This document shows positions 19,082 through 27,526 of a stretch of 64,000 nt of DNA, piece by piece (within the stretch, counting starts at the first letter, position 1; each line of letters starts with the position of its first letter). The stretch is from DASTPP01 sp035762175 (GTDB taxonomy: Bacteria > Myxococcota_A > Polyangia > Polyangiales > Polyangiaceae): positions 1 to 64,000 of the forward strand of contig DASTPP010000106.1 of assembly GCA_035762175.1 (NCBI GenBank). Direction: 5' to 3'. The position numbers were made by a program, and so were the translations under genes. The notes beneath the pieces were generated by a model. The model had not been told where the DNA came from. It searched no databases and was given only the letters and a program-made list of their open reading frames with translations.

Positions 19082-19202
19082 CGCGGGCGGCGGCTCGCCT
19101 TGCGCGCTCTTCGGGCACCCTGACCTCGCCCTTCGGGCTCAAACAGCAGGGAACCCGCCCTCCAAGCGCGCAAGGCGAGCCGCCGCCCGCGTCAGCCCCG
19201 GC
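19071..19202. repeat. 132-bp element with perfect 37-bp inverted ends
   Basis: The arms at 19071-19107 and 19166-19202 are perfect inverted copies of 37 bases (starting gccggggctgacgcgggcgg) around a 58-base centre. The left arm includes the stop codon of the preceding small gene. A 32-base part of the right side (19146-19177) recurs with 29 matches at 59291-59322. It could be a MITE-like insertion or an extremely stable terminator. The repeat relation favours a dispersed element. Confidence 0.85.
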
Positions 19203-19244
19203 TGTCCCTTGACGGGGGGGCCTTCGGCCTTTTTCTATGAGGCG

Positions 19245-19580
19245 ATGGCGAGGCTGCGCTGGTGGGCGCTCTTGGTTTGCGCCGCGTGCGGCTAGCCGCC
19301 CCCGCCCGTCGTGACGGTCGAGCCGGGCGCGCCGCCCGGGGTCGAACGCCTGACCTTGCGCTTTCCGCGCGCGACCCCGTCGGCCTCGGCGCTGCCGCCG
19401 CTCGCGCTGCTCTGCGACACGCGCGGCCCCTCGGGGCGGCGCTGCGAGCTCGTCGCTTCGGCCGCCCCGGCGCCCTCGCCGCCGCCCGGCGCCTCGGCGT
19501 TGCCCGCGTCGCCCGGCACGTCGGCGCCCGCGTCGCCGCCCGGCGCCGGGGCGGCCGCGTCGGCGGCGCCGCGGCCCTGA
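19245..19580 (+). pseudogene. Lipoprotein gene interrupted by in-frame TAG
   Basis: Starting at ATG 19245, 16 codons encode MARLRWWALLVCAACG, a complete lipoprotein signal with lipobox Cys. TAG follows at 19293-19295. The same frame then stays open for 94 codons (PPPPVVTVEPGAPPGVERLT onward) to TGA 19578-19580, with a Pro/Ala/Ser-rich composition typical of mature lipoproteins here. No known domain is seen. A recent nonsense mutation, a sequencing error or readthrough are possible. A separate start at GTG 19311 would give a protein without a signal. Confidence 0.6.
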
Positions 19581-19669
19581 GCTCGAGCGGCCTTCGCTCG
19601 CGGCCGCGCGCGGGCGGGCGGCCCTCGCCGGCCGCGGCGGGCGCGCGGGGGGGCGGCCCGTGCTAAGCC

Positions 19670-20587
19670 ATGGCCTTGCACCTCTCCTTCGCCTCGCCCC
19701 GCAAGCTGCCCAAGCCCCGCGACCTCGAGGGCCGCGTGCTCGTCGTCGACATCGCCTTCGCGTCCGAGGCCTCGGGGGGCGGGTTCGAGAAGATCACCAA
19801 GGCCTTCATCGAGGGGCTCGGGCCCAGGCTCGTCGGCTGGGTCGACCACCACGACAGCAAAGAGCACGCGCGCTACGCGGGCGACGGGCGCTTCGTGCTG
19901 ACGACCAAGGCCGAGCACGGCGCCTGCCCCGAGCTCATCACGCCCGAGCTGGTCGCGCGCATCGGCCCCGTCGACACCATCGTCTGCCACGACGACTTCG
20001 ACGGCCTGGTGAGCGCGGCCAAGTGGGCGCGCGGCGGCCTCGAGCCGTACCCGGGGGCCGACGCCGACGCGCGCGCCATCGACACCTGCCTCGGCCGCCC
20101 GAGCCCCAACGCCACGCGCATCGACCGCGCCCTGCGGGCCCGCCCCCGCGACGCGGCCCTGCGCGGGCTCGTGGTGCGCCACCTCGTCGAGGGGCTGCGC
20201 GACGCCTCGCTCTGGGGGCCCATCGACGAGGCGGCGCGCGAGCTCGCCGCGGTCGAGGCCGAGACGCGGCGCATCGCCAAGGGCTACGTGCGCCTGCCCC
20301 CGGGCGTCGCGGCGGTCGAGTGCACCGAGCGGCAGGGGCCGGTCGACAAGACGCAGCTCTTGCTGATCGGCCAAGAGCGCGAGCGCGTCTCGGTCGTCAT
20401 CGATCGCGACACGGTGACGCTCGCCGCCCCCTTCGACAGCGGCATCGACTTTTTGCGCCTGCTCGGGCTGTCGGGCGGCATGCCGACGCGCGTCTCGGTG
20501 CCCCGCGCGCGCCTGCCCGAGGTCTGGCGCGCGCTCGGGGTGCCCGACCGCGAGGTGCCCGCCGGCTGGGGTGGCACCGAGCGCTGA
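19670..20587 (+). CDS. DHH-family phosphoesterase-like protein
   Basis: The protein has 305 residues. An early strand VLVVDIAF is followed by GWVDHHDSKEH, the DHH motif, and by TIVCHDDFDGLVSAAKWA, a second Asp-rich metal motif typical of the superfamily. The N-terminus therefore holds a Mn-dependent phosphoesterase core. The C-terminal third ends in VSVVIDRDTVTLAAPFDSG, with LLGLSGGMPTRVSVP, where DHHA1-type domains keep a GG motif. The substrate may be a nucleotide or short oligonucleotide; nothing here decides. The start is ATG 19670. Confidence 0.8.
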   Translation: MALHLSFASPRKLPKPRDLEGRVLVVDIAFASEASGGGFEKITKAFIEGLGPRLVGWVDHHDSKEHARYAGDGRFVLTTKAEHGACPELITPELVARIGPVDTIVCHDDFDGLVSAAKWARGGLEPYPGADADARAIDTCLGRPSPNATRIDRALRARPRDAALRGLVVRHLVEGLRDASLWGPIDEAARELAAVEAETRRIAKGYVRLPPGVAAVECTERQGPVDKTQLLLIGQERERVSVVIDRDTVTLAAPFDSGIDFLRLLGLSGGMPTRVSVPRARLPEVWRALGVPDREVPAGWGGTER

Positions 20588-20824
20588 AGAGCCCCCCGCG
20601 CGGGCCGCCGGCGGGGCGGCCCGCGCGCGAGGGGCCCGCCGCGGCGGCCCGTTGCGGCCCCGGCAGGCCTCGCCGGGCCGGGCTTTGCGCCGCGCCGGGC
20701 GTGACGGGCGGGGGGGGAGGCTGCTAAGGTCGTGCGACGAGGCCGGCCGCTCGCGCGCGGGCGCGATTGTGTATTGGGTGGCGGGGCAGGCGGCCGGCTC
20801 GAACCACCGAGCGAGGCTCAAGCG

Positions 20825-22885
20825 ATGGCAGAAACGAAAGCCCAGAGCATGGTCGCGCGCATCGCGTCCCTGCAAGACTACGAACTTTACCGCGACCTGA
20901 GCTGGGAGGGCAGCTTCGAAGACTACCTTCAGCTGGTTCGCAAGCGGCCCGAAGTCACGCGCAACGCCTTTCAGCGCGTGTACGACATGATCATCAGTTA
21001 CGGCACAGAAGAGTACATCGACAACAAGAAGAAGTTGGTGCGGTACAACTTCTTCCGCGACGAGATCGACAGCGGCAAAGACGGCATCTTCGGGCTCGAC
21101 ATCCCCCTGATGCGGCTGGTGCACGTGCTCAAGGCGGCGGCCGAGGGCTTCGGGCCCGAGCGCCGCGTGATCTTGCTGCACGGGCCGGTGGGCTCGTCGA
21201 AGTCGACGATCGCGCGGCTCTTGAAGAAGGGGCTCGAGGCCTACTCGCGGACGCCCGAGGGCGCGCTCTACACCTACGAGTGGGTCGGCCTGAAGGACGC
21301 GGGGGTGAGCCACAACGACGTCGAGCTCTGCCCGATGCACGACGAGCCCTTGCGGCTCATTCCGCTCGACTGGCGCGGGCGGGCGGTCGACGAGCTGGGG
21401 CTGTCGAACGAGCACTACCGGGTCAAGGTCGAGGGCGACTTGAACCCGGCCTGCCGGTTCATCTTCCGCCAGCTGATGGACCGCTACAAGGGCGACTGGT
21501 CGCAGATGGTGTCGAAGCACATCCGCGTGAAGCGCCTCTTGCTGAGCGAGAAGGACCGGGTGGGCATCGGCACCTTCCAGCCGAAGGACGAGAAGAACCA
21601 AGATTCGACCGAGCTGACGGGCGACATCAACTACCGCAAGATCGCCGAGTACGGCTCGGACAGCGACCCGCGCGCCTTCAACTTCGACGGCGAGTTCAAC
21701 ATCGCCAACCGCGGCATCGTCGAGTTCGTCGAGATGCTCAAGCTCGACGTCGCCTTCTTGTACGACCTGCTCGGCGCCTCGCAGGAGCACAAGATCAAGC
21801 CGAAGAAGTTCGCCCAGACCGACATCGACGAGGTCATCATCGGCCACACGAACGAGGCCGAGTACAAGAAGCTCCTGAACAACGAGTTCATGGAGGCCCT
21901 GCGCGACCGCACGATCAAGATCGACATACCGTACATCACGAAGCTGCAAGAAGAGATTCGCATCTACGAGAAAGACTTCAACTCGCGGCGCATCAGCGGC
22001 AAGCACATCGCCCCGCACACGCTCGAGGTCGCGGCGATGTGGGCGGTGCTCACCCGGCTCGAGGAGCCGAAGAAGCACAACCTGACGCTCTTGCAGAAGA
22101 TGAAGCTCTACGACGGCAAGATCTTGCCGGGCTACACGCAGGACACCGTCAAAGAGCTGAGGAAAGAGACCAAGCGCGAGGGCATGGAGGGCATCAGCGC
22201 CCGCTACGTGCAGGACAAGATCTCGAACGCGCTCGTCAGCGACGAGGGCGAGGGCACCATCAACCCGTTCATGGTGCTCAACGAGCTCGAGAAGGGCCTG
22301 CGCCACCACTCGCTCATCACCGCCGACGAGCAGCGCAAGAAGTTCGTCGAGTGCATCGCCATCGTCAAGCGCGAGTACGAAGAGATCGTCAAGAACGAGG
22401 TGCAGCGCGCCATCAGCGCCGACGAGGAGGCGATCGGCAAGCTCGCGGCCAACTACATCGACAACATCAAGGCGTACATTCTGAAAGAGAAGCTCAAGAA
22501 CCGCTACACCGGCGCCGACGACGAGCCGGACGAGCGGCTCATGCGCTCGATCGAAGAGAAGATCGACGTGCCCGAGAACCGCAAAGACGACTTCCGGCGC
22601 GAGATCATGAATTACATCGGCGCGCTCGCCGTCGAGGGCAAGCGCTTCGACTGGCACACCAACGACCGGCTGCGGCGCGCGCTCGAGCTCAAGCTCTTCG
22701 AAGACCAGAAAGACAGCATCAAGCTCAAGACGCTCGTCAGCTCGGTCGTCGACCGCGAGACGCAAGAGAAGATCGACGTCATCAAGTCGCGCCTCATCAA
22801 GTACTTCGGCTACAACGAGGTGAGCGCCACGGACGTGCTCAACTACGTCGCCAGCATCTTCGCCCGCGGCAGCTCGAAAGACTGA
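20825..22885 (+). CDS. prkA: PrkA family serine protein kinase
   Basis: This 686-residue AAA+/kinase-like protein has the PrkA N-terminal AAA domain with P-loop GPVGSSKST (120-128), the signature VYDMIISYGTEEY, and FEGELNIANRG-type FDGEFNIANRGIVEFVEML, plus the C-terminal PrkA kinase region (FVECIAIVKREYEEIVKNEV onward). The length fits the family (640-690). PrkA is linked to stress and sporulation and normally travels with YeaH/YhbH and SpoVR; neither is adjacent here. ATG 20825 has a GAGG about 10 bases upstream and matches family N-termini. Confidence 0.95.
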   Translation: MAETKAQSMVARIASLQDYELYRDLSWEGSFEDYLQLVRKRPEVTRNAFQRVYDMIISYGTEEYIDNKKKLVRYNFFRDEIDSGKDGIFGLDIPLMRLVHVLKAAAEGFGPERRVILLHGPVGSSKSTIARLLKKGLEAYSRTPEGALYTYEWVGLKDAGVSHNDVELCPMHDEPLRLIPLDWRGRAVDELGLSNEHYRVKVEGDLNPACRFIFRQLMDRYKGDWSQMVSKHIRVKRLLLSEKDRVGIGTFQPKDEKNQDSTELTGDINYRKIAEYGSDSDPRAFNFDGEFNIANRGIVEFVEMLKLDVAFLYDLLGASQEHKIKPKKFAQTDIDEVIIGHTNEAEYKKLLNNEFMEALRDRTIKIDIPYITKLQEEIRIYEKDFNSRRISGKHIAPHTLEVAAMWAVLTRLEEPKKHNLTLLQKMKLYDGKILPGYTQDTVKELRKETKREGMEGISARYVQDKISNALVSDEGEGTINPFMVLNELEKGLRHHSLITADEQRKKFVECIAIVKREYEEIVKNEVQRAISADEEAIGKLAANYIDNIKAYILKEKLKNRYTGADDEPDERLMRSIEEKIDVPENRKDDFRREIMNYIGALAVEGKRFDWHTNDRLRRALELKLFEDQKDSIKLKTLVSSVVDRETQEKIDVIKSRLIKYFGYNEVSATDVLNYVASIFARGSSKD

Positions 22886-23037
22886 GGCGCGGCCCGCGCC
22901 GCGGCGCCCGCGCGCGGCTCGCCGCGGCGCTAGCCGGCGCCGGGCGGCGGACGCGCCGGCAGAGGCCGCGGCGAGGGGGGGCCCGCCGCGGCGGATGACC
23001 GAAAGGCCGGGGCGAAGGGCGCCCCGCCGCGGCGGCG

Positions 23038-23580
23038 TCAGCGCCCCTGGCCGCCCGCGACGCGGGCGAAGCGCGGCGAGCTCGGCCCCGCCCCGCCCGT
23101 CGGCACCCGCGCCGAGCGCGGCGTCGATGGCCCCTCGCCCCCCTCGTCGCCCTCGAAGCCCGAGAGAAAGAGCCCGAGGCGCGCCCGCTCGGGCTCGTCG
23201 AGCTCGCCCCGCAAGAACACCGCCGCCTCGAAGGCGTCGTCGAACAGGCGCCGCGCCGGGTTGTTCGCCTCGCGCACGATGCGCCCGAGCTGCATCGCGA
23301 AGGTCGCGTTCGTCGGCGCCACCAGGAGCGCCGCGCGTTCGAGCCGGTGGTTCATCGCCGACAAGAGCTTGGCCAGCCGGTCGGCCACCGCCTGGTTGTA
23401 GATCACCACCGGCCGGTGGTCGGCGCAGAGCACCGGCCGGACGCCCCGCGGCGTGAGCGTCACCGCCGCCGCCAAGTCGCGCGCGTAGGCGTCAACCTCG
23501 GCCGCCGACCCGAGCGACCAAATGCGCGCTTCGATCAAGCGGCCAACACGACGCTCGACGAAGTACATGGGGCACAGCAT
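23038..23580 (-). CDS. Hypothetical protein, possible STAS/SpoIIAA-like fold
   Basis: The protein has 180 residues. The N-terminal 120 residues begin MYFVERRVGRLIEARIWSL and contain strands and helices arranged like a small alpha/beta sensor (RPVLCADHRPVVIYNQAVAD). Homologous-looking proteins are common in Myxococcota without a known role. The C-terminal 40 residues are a degenerate duplicated SPRFARV/TPRSARV tail. An in-frame ATG at 23568 is an alternative start. The AT-rich island lies directly upstream and must hold its promoter. Confidence 0.65.
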   Translation of the reverse strand: MLCPMYFVERRVGRLIEARIWSLGSAAEVDAYARDLAAAVTLTPRGVRPVLCADHRPVVIYNQAVADRLAKLLSAMNHRLERAALLVAPTNATFAMQLGRIVREANNPARRLFDDAFEAAVFLRGELDEPERARLGLFLSGFEGDEGGEGPSTPRSARVPTGGAGPSSPRFARVAGGQGR

Positions 23581-23610
23581 GGCCTACCGGCCCACATGTC
23601 CGCAAGCCCT

Positions 23611-23760
23611 TAAGCTAACATTGCTATCATAAATTTTCGATCAGGAAGATTATTCTAGCCCCCGGTTACCTTGGCCCACCTGAACATAAGTCTAAAAATT
23701 GTTACCTGATTGAACTTTGAATGCGAAATCTGATCGATTGTTTATAATGTGGGTTTATGT
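23611..23760. other. AT-rich island (about 36% G+C)
   Basis: By hand count about 54 of these 150 bases are G or C, in a genome otherwise near 75%. No ORF of note is present. It contains TATAAT (23743-23748), TCGATCA (23637-23643) and its inverted copy TGATCGA (23731-23737). It lies between the start of the 23038-23580 gene and the stop of htrA. A degenerate copy of the MITE hairpin arm begins four bases to its right. Confidence 0.85.
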
Positions 23761-23763
23761 GAG

Positions 23764-23800
23764 TCGGGGGCAGCCTGCCGCTTTGCGCGCCATGTCATCA
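23764..23800. repeat. Degenerate half-copy of the 15.2-kb MITE-like element
   Basis: agtcgggggcagc at 23764-23776 followed by gccatgtcat at 23791-23800 matches, in order and spacing class, the right end and flank of the element at 15174-15410 read on the other strand (agtcgggggcagcgaacgcc then atgtcgtg). The other arm of the hairpin is not seen. Confidence 0.5.
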
Positions 23801-23861
23801 GCGGTGGGGGTCGAGCGCGCCCCTCGGGGCGCGGGGCCGCCGGGCGGGGGCGGCGTTCGGG

Positions 23862-25400
23862 CTAGGTGAGCTTGATGGCGACGTAGTTGGTGAGCCGGCC
23901 CTGGCGCACGCGCAAGACGAGCACCTTGCCCGAGGGCAGGGCCTCGACGCGGCGGGCGAGGTCGGCGGCGTTGCGCACGGGCTTCTTGTCGACCTCGAGG
24001 ATCACGTCGCCGGCGCGCAGCTGCCCGAACGCGGGCGAGCGCGGGGCGATGCCGCGCACGACGGCGCCGCCGCCGGGCGCGTCGTCGAGCACGATGCCGA
24101 GGCGGCCCTTGGGGGGCGCGGCGGGGCCGGGCGCGCCGTTGCCGCCGCCCTCGTCGCGGTCGCCGTCGCGGTCGGGGCGCGTGTCGAGCGTGGTCGAGAG
24201 CTCGAGCGGCTTGCCGCTGCGCACGACGCCGAGCTTGACCTTCGAGCCGGGGGCGTTCTTCGCGATGAGGCGGGCGAGGTCTTCGAAGCGGGCGACCTCG
24301 GAGCCGTTGACCGAGGTGATGACGTCGCCGGGCTGCAGGCCGGCCTTCGCGCCGGGCGTGTTCGCCTCGACGTCGGACACGAGCGCGCCGCGCTTGCCCG
24401 CGACGCCGAGGCCCTGGGCGAGCTCGTCGGTGACGGGCTGGTAGCGCACGCCGAGGTAGCCGCGCGAGACCGCGCCGCGCTCGCGCAGCTGGGGCAAGAC
24501 GTCGCGCAGCGAGTTGACGGGCACGGCGAAGCCGATGCCCTGGGCGCCCTGGCGGATGGCGGTGGGGATGCCCACCACCTCGCCCTTGAGGTTGAAGAGC
24601 GGGCCGCCCGAGTTGCCCGGGTTGATCGACGCGTCGGTCTGGATGAAGTCGTCGTAGAGGCCGCCCATGCTGCGGCCCTTGGCGCTGGTGATGCCGAGCG
24701 TGACGGTGTGGCCGAGGCCGAAGGGGTTGCCGATGGCGAGCACCCAGTCGCCGACGCGCAGGCCGTCGGAGTCGCCGAGCGAGACGGCGCTCAGGTTGGT
24801 GGCGCCTTCGACCTGCAGGACGGCGAGGTCGAGCGCGGCGTCGCGGCCGACGACCTTGGCGGGCAGGGTTCGCTCGTCGCTCAGGCGCACCTTGATCTCG
24901 TCGGCGCCCTGCACGACGTGCGCGTTGGTGACGACGAAGCCGGCCGGGTCGACGATGAAGCCGGTGCCGAGCGCGCGCGCCTGGCGCGGGCCGGCGCCGC
25001 CGGGCGGCAGGCCGAAGGGGAAGCCGAAGGGCAGCCCCGCTTCGTCGCCGTCGGGCCCGCCCCGCGTCGAGGTGGTCGTGATGTTGACGACCGTGGGCTT
25101 GAGCCGCTCGACCAGCGAGGCGACGTCGGCGTTGCCGACCACGGGCACGGGCGCGGCGAGCGGCGCGACGACGGTGCCGGCCGCGGGGGCGACCTCGGGG
25201 GGCGGCACGGCGGTGGCCGCGGCGGCGGGCGCGGGGGCCGGCGCGCCCCGGGCGCAGGCGCCGAGCGCGGCGGCGAGCGCGGCGAGCGCGACGGGCCCGA
25301 GCCGTCGCCGGCGCGCGGCGGGGGCGCGCCGGGCGGGCGAGGGCCGGGGGGGGCTGAGCGGGGAGGGCGGAGGGAGGGCGAAGGGGGAGGGCGAAACCAT
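23862..25400 (-). CDS. HtrA/DegP-type periplasmic serine protease
   Basis: The 512-residue protein has a signal peptide with lipobox-like ALGAC (Cys49). The trypsin-like protease domain carries H161 (TNAHVV), D191 (DLAVL) and S264 (GNSGGPL). Two PDZ domains follow at about 310-400 and 430-512 (GYLGV..., GRLGIVLDD...), with a Gly/Asp-rich linker between. It acts in envelope protein quality control. The N-terminal 35 residues before the hydrophobic core are Pro/Arg-rich and longer than usual, so a later start is possible. Divergent from purK. Confidence 0.95.
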   Translation of the reverse strand: MVSPSPFALPPPSPLSPPRPSPARRAPAARRRRLGPVALAALAAALGACARGAPAPAPAAAATAVPPPEVAPAAGTVVAPLAAPVPVVGNADVASLVERLKPTVVNITTTSTRGGPDGDEAGLPFGFPFGLPPGGAGPRQARALGTGFIVDPAGFVVTNAHVVQGADEIKVRLSDERTLPAKVVGRDAALDLAVLQVEGATNLSAVSLGDSDGLRVGDWVLAIGNPFGLGHTVTLGITSAKGRSMGGLYDDFIQTDASINPGNSGGPLFNLKGEVVGIPTAIRQGAQGIGFAVPVNSLRDVLPQLRERGAVSRGYLGVRYQPVTDELAQGLGVAGKRGALVSDVEANTPGAKAGLQPGDVITSVNGSEVARFEDLARLIAKNAPGSKVKLGVVRSGKPLELSTTLDTRPDRDGDRDEGGGNGAPGPAAPPKGRLGIVLDDAPGGGAVVRGIAPRSPAFGQLRAGDVILEVDKKPVRNAADLARRVEALPSGKVLVLRVRQGRLTNYVAIKLT

Positions 25401-25596
25401 GTCGCTAGAGGGGGTCGGACGGGTGAACGCCGAATCGGATCTTCAGCACCGGCTGAGCCCCCGCCCGGGTGGGCGGCGGGTGACGCCGACCGGAACCGCC
25501 GCGGCGGGCGCTTTATGCCCTGCCCTGCGCCGGCCTTTCCCCCTGTACGCCGGCGGAGGTGCGTGTCAAGCACGGGCCCGAGAAGCCGAGCCCGCC

Positions 25597-26844
25597 ATGG
25601 TGGATGCCGCGTCGACGCCCCCGAACCCCCCGCCCCTCGGCACCGCCGTCGGCCTGCTCGGCGGCGGGCAGCTCGCGCGCATGCTGGCGCAGGCGGCGCT
25701 CGACCTCGGCCTGCGGCCGGTGGTGTTCGCCGACGGGGCCGACGACCCCGCCGCGCAGGTCTGCCGCGACGTGGTCGAGGGCAAGGTGGCCGACGGGGCG
25801 GCGCTCCGGGCCTTTCTCGAGCGCGTCTCGCTCGTCGCCTTCGAGAACGAGTTCGTGCCGAGCGAGGCGCTCGAGCGCGCGGCCGAGGGCCTGGGCGTGC
25901 GCTTCGGGCCGGGGCTGCCCGTGCTCGGGCGCCTGCGCGACAAGCTCGGCCAGAAGGCGGCGCTCGCCGAGCTCGGCGTGCCGAGCGCGCCCTTCCTCGA
26001 GCACGTGCCGGGCGAGCCCTTCGGGGCCTGGGCCGAGCGCGCGCGCGGGGCCTTCGACGGGCCGGGCTGCGTGCTCAAGTGGTCGAGCTACGGCTACGAC
26101 GGCAAGGGCACGCTCGCGCTCGACGGCGAGGGCCCGCTGCCGCCGGGGCTCGGGGCCTTCTGCGAAGAGGCGATCGCGCGCGGCGCCCGGCTCTTCGCCG
26201 AAGAGCGCGTGCGCTTCCGGCGCGAGGTGGCGCTCTGCGCGCTGCACTCGGTCGCGGGCGAGTTCGGCGCCTACCCGCTGGTCGTCACCCGGCAAGAGCG
26301 GGGCATCTGCGTCGAGGTGCGGGGCCCGGCCCGGGCGCTCGGGCTCGACGCCTCGCTCGAGGCGCGCGCGGTCGACTACGCGCGGCGGCTCGCCCGGGGG
26401 CTCGGGCTCGTCGGCGCCTTCGCCGTCGAGGCCTTCGAGCTCGCGTCGGGCGAGCTCTGGGTCAACGAGATCGCGCCCCGCGTGCACAACAGCGCGCACT
26501 TTACGCTCGACGCCGCCGAGACGAGCCAGTTCGAAAACCACTGGCGCGCGCTGCTCGGCCTGCCGCTCGGCTCGACCCGGAGCGCGCCCGCCTTCGCGAT
26601 GCGCAACCTCCTCGGCCCCGAGGGCGTGCGGGGGGGCGCGCGGGGGGCGCCGCGGCCGCCGGTCGCCGCCGGCACGCACCTGCACTGGTACGGCAAGGCC
26701 GAGCTGCGCCCCGGGCGCAAGCTCGGCCACCTGAACGGCGTCGCCGCGTCCGTCGACGACCTCGACGCGCTCGCCGCCTCGCTCGACGACGCCTGCGGCC
26801 GCTGGGCCGACGACCTCCGATGCCTGAACAACGCCCCCCCCTGA
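25597..26844 (+). CDS. purK: N5-carboxyaminoimidazole ribonucleotide synthase
   Basis: The 415-residue ATP-grasp enzyme uses ATP and bicarbonate to make N5-CAIR from AIR. Motifs: VGLLGGGQLARML, FENEFVP, GRLRDKLGQKA, CVLKWSSYGYDGKG, ELWVNEIAPRVHNSAHFTLDA and SQFENHWRA. ATG 25597 fits the family start (GGGQLARM follows about 24 residues later). Its last 25 bases overlap purE, so the two genes are translated together and act in consecutive steps. Confidence 0.96.
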   Translation: MVDAASTPPNPPPLGTAVGLLGGGQLARMLAQAALDLGLRPVVFADGADDPAAQVCRDVVEGKVADGAALRAFLERVSLVAFENEFVPSEALERAAEGLGVRFGPGLPVLGRLRDKLGQKAALAELGVPSAPFLEHVPGEPFGAWAERARGAFDGPGCVLKWSSYGYDGKGTLALDGEGPLPPGLGAFCEEAIARGARLFAEERVRFRREVALCALHSVAGEFGAYPLVVTRQERGICVEVRGPARALGLDASLEARAVDYARRLARGLGLVGAFAVEAFELASGELWVNEIAPRVHNSAHFTLDAAETSQFENHWRALLGLPLGSTRSAPAFAMRNLLGPEGVRGGARGAPRPPVAAGTHLHWYGKAELRPGRKLGHLNGVAASVDDLDALAASLDDACGRWADDLRCLNNAPP

Positions 26845-27467
26845 GCTCCGGGCCCGCCTTGCGCGAGCGCGCCCCCCGCGTCGCCATCGTCATGGGCAGC
26901 GACTCCGACTTCCCCGTGATGCGCGCGGCCGCCGAGGCGCTCGCCGAGCTCGGCGTCGCGTACGAGATGTCCGTCGTCTCGGCCCACCGCACGCCCGTCG
27001 AGATGGCCGACTTCGCCCGCGCCGCCCGCGCGCGCGGCGTGCGCGTCGTCGTCGCCGGCGCCGGCGGCGCCGCGCACCTGCCCGGCATGATCGCCGCCCA
27101 CACCGAGCTGCCCGTCGTCGGGGTGCCCGTGCCCATGCCCCCGCTGCACGGGCAGGACGCCCTGCTCGCGATCGTGCAGATGCCCCGCGGCGTGCCCGTC
27201 GCCTCCGTCGCCATCGGCAACGCCTGGAACGCCGGCCTGCTCGCCGCGCAGATCCTGGGGGCCGGCGGCGCCGAGAGCGACGAGGGGCTGCTCGACCGCA
27301 TCGCCGCGTACAAAGAGGGGCTGCGCCAGGCGGTGCTCGCCAAGACGCTGCCGCCGATCGAAGGGCCCGAGGGGCGTTTAAGCCCCGAGAGGGCCGGGGG
27401 CGCGCCCGCAGGCTCGGTATTGCTCGCCTCGGGGGCTGCGCGTATCGTAGCTTCGCCTGAAACCTAG
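26820..27467 (+). CDS. purE: N5-carboxyaminoimidazole ribonucleotide mutase, class I
   Basis: The 215-residue enzyme converts N5-CAIR to CAIR. Motifs: VAIVMGSDSDFPVM, VVSAHRTPVEM, AGAGGAAHLPGM, VPVPMPPLHGQDALLAIVQM and ASVAIGNAWNAGLLAAQIL. A start at ATG 26820 gives a 22-residue lead before the first strand and overlaps purK by 25 bases. The C-terminal 40 residues (after PPIEGPEGR) exceed the usual length of about 165 and look unconserved. The stop sits in a hairpin. Confidence 0.93.
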   Translation: MPEQRPPLSSGPALRERAPRVAIVMGSDSDFPVMRAAAEALAELGVAYEMSVVSAHRTPVEMADFARAARARGVRVVVAGAGGAAHLPGMIAAHTELPVVGVPVPMPPLHGQDALLAIVQMPRGVPVASVAIGNAWNAGLLAAQILGAGGAESDEGLLDRIAAYKEGLRQAVLAKTLPPIEGPEGRLSPERAGGAPAGSVLLASGAARIVASPET

Positions 27468-27474
27468 GCGAAGC
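27450..27474 (+). terminator. Hairpin at the purE stop codon
   Basis: GCTTCGCCT (27450-27458) pairs perfectly with AGGCGAAGC (27466-27474) around a 7-base loop. The purE TAG is at 27465-27467. No T-tract follows, as is usual in this genome. It is a likely terminator or mRNA end stabiliser for purK-purE. Confidence 0.6.
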
Positions 27475-27526
27475 GGCGCCCCGCCGCGCCCGGTCGCGGG
27501 CCCCGCCCACGCCCTCCGTGACGTCG

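Noticed and set aside
19292..22765. A 1157-codon open frame antisense to prkA and the DHH gene
   Set aside because: It crosses two well-supported genes, its translation is Leu/Val/Asp/Arg-rich with no domain, and long antisense frames are expected at this G+C content.
23710..23748. TTGAAC/TTGAAT with TATAAT as a promoter in the AT-rich island
   Set aside because: Spacings are 27 and 20 bp, too long for a normal sigma-70 promoter, and it points into the htrA 3' end where no plus-strand gene starts.
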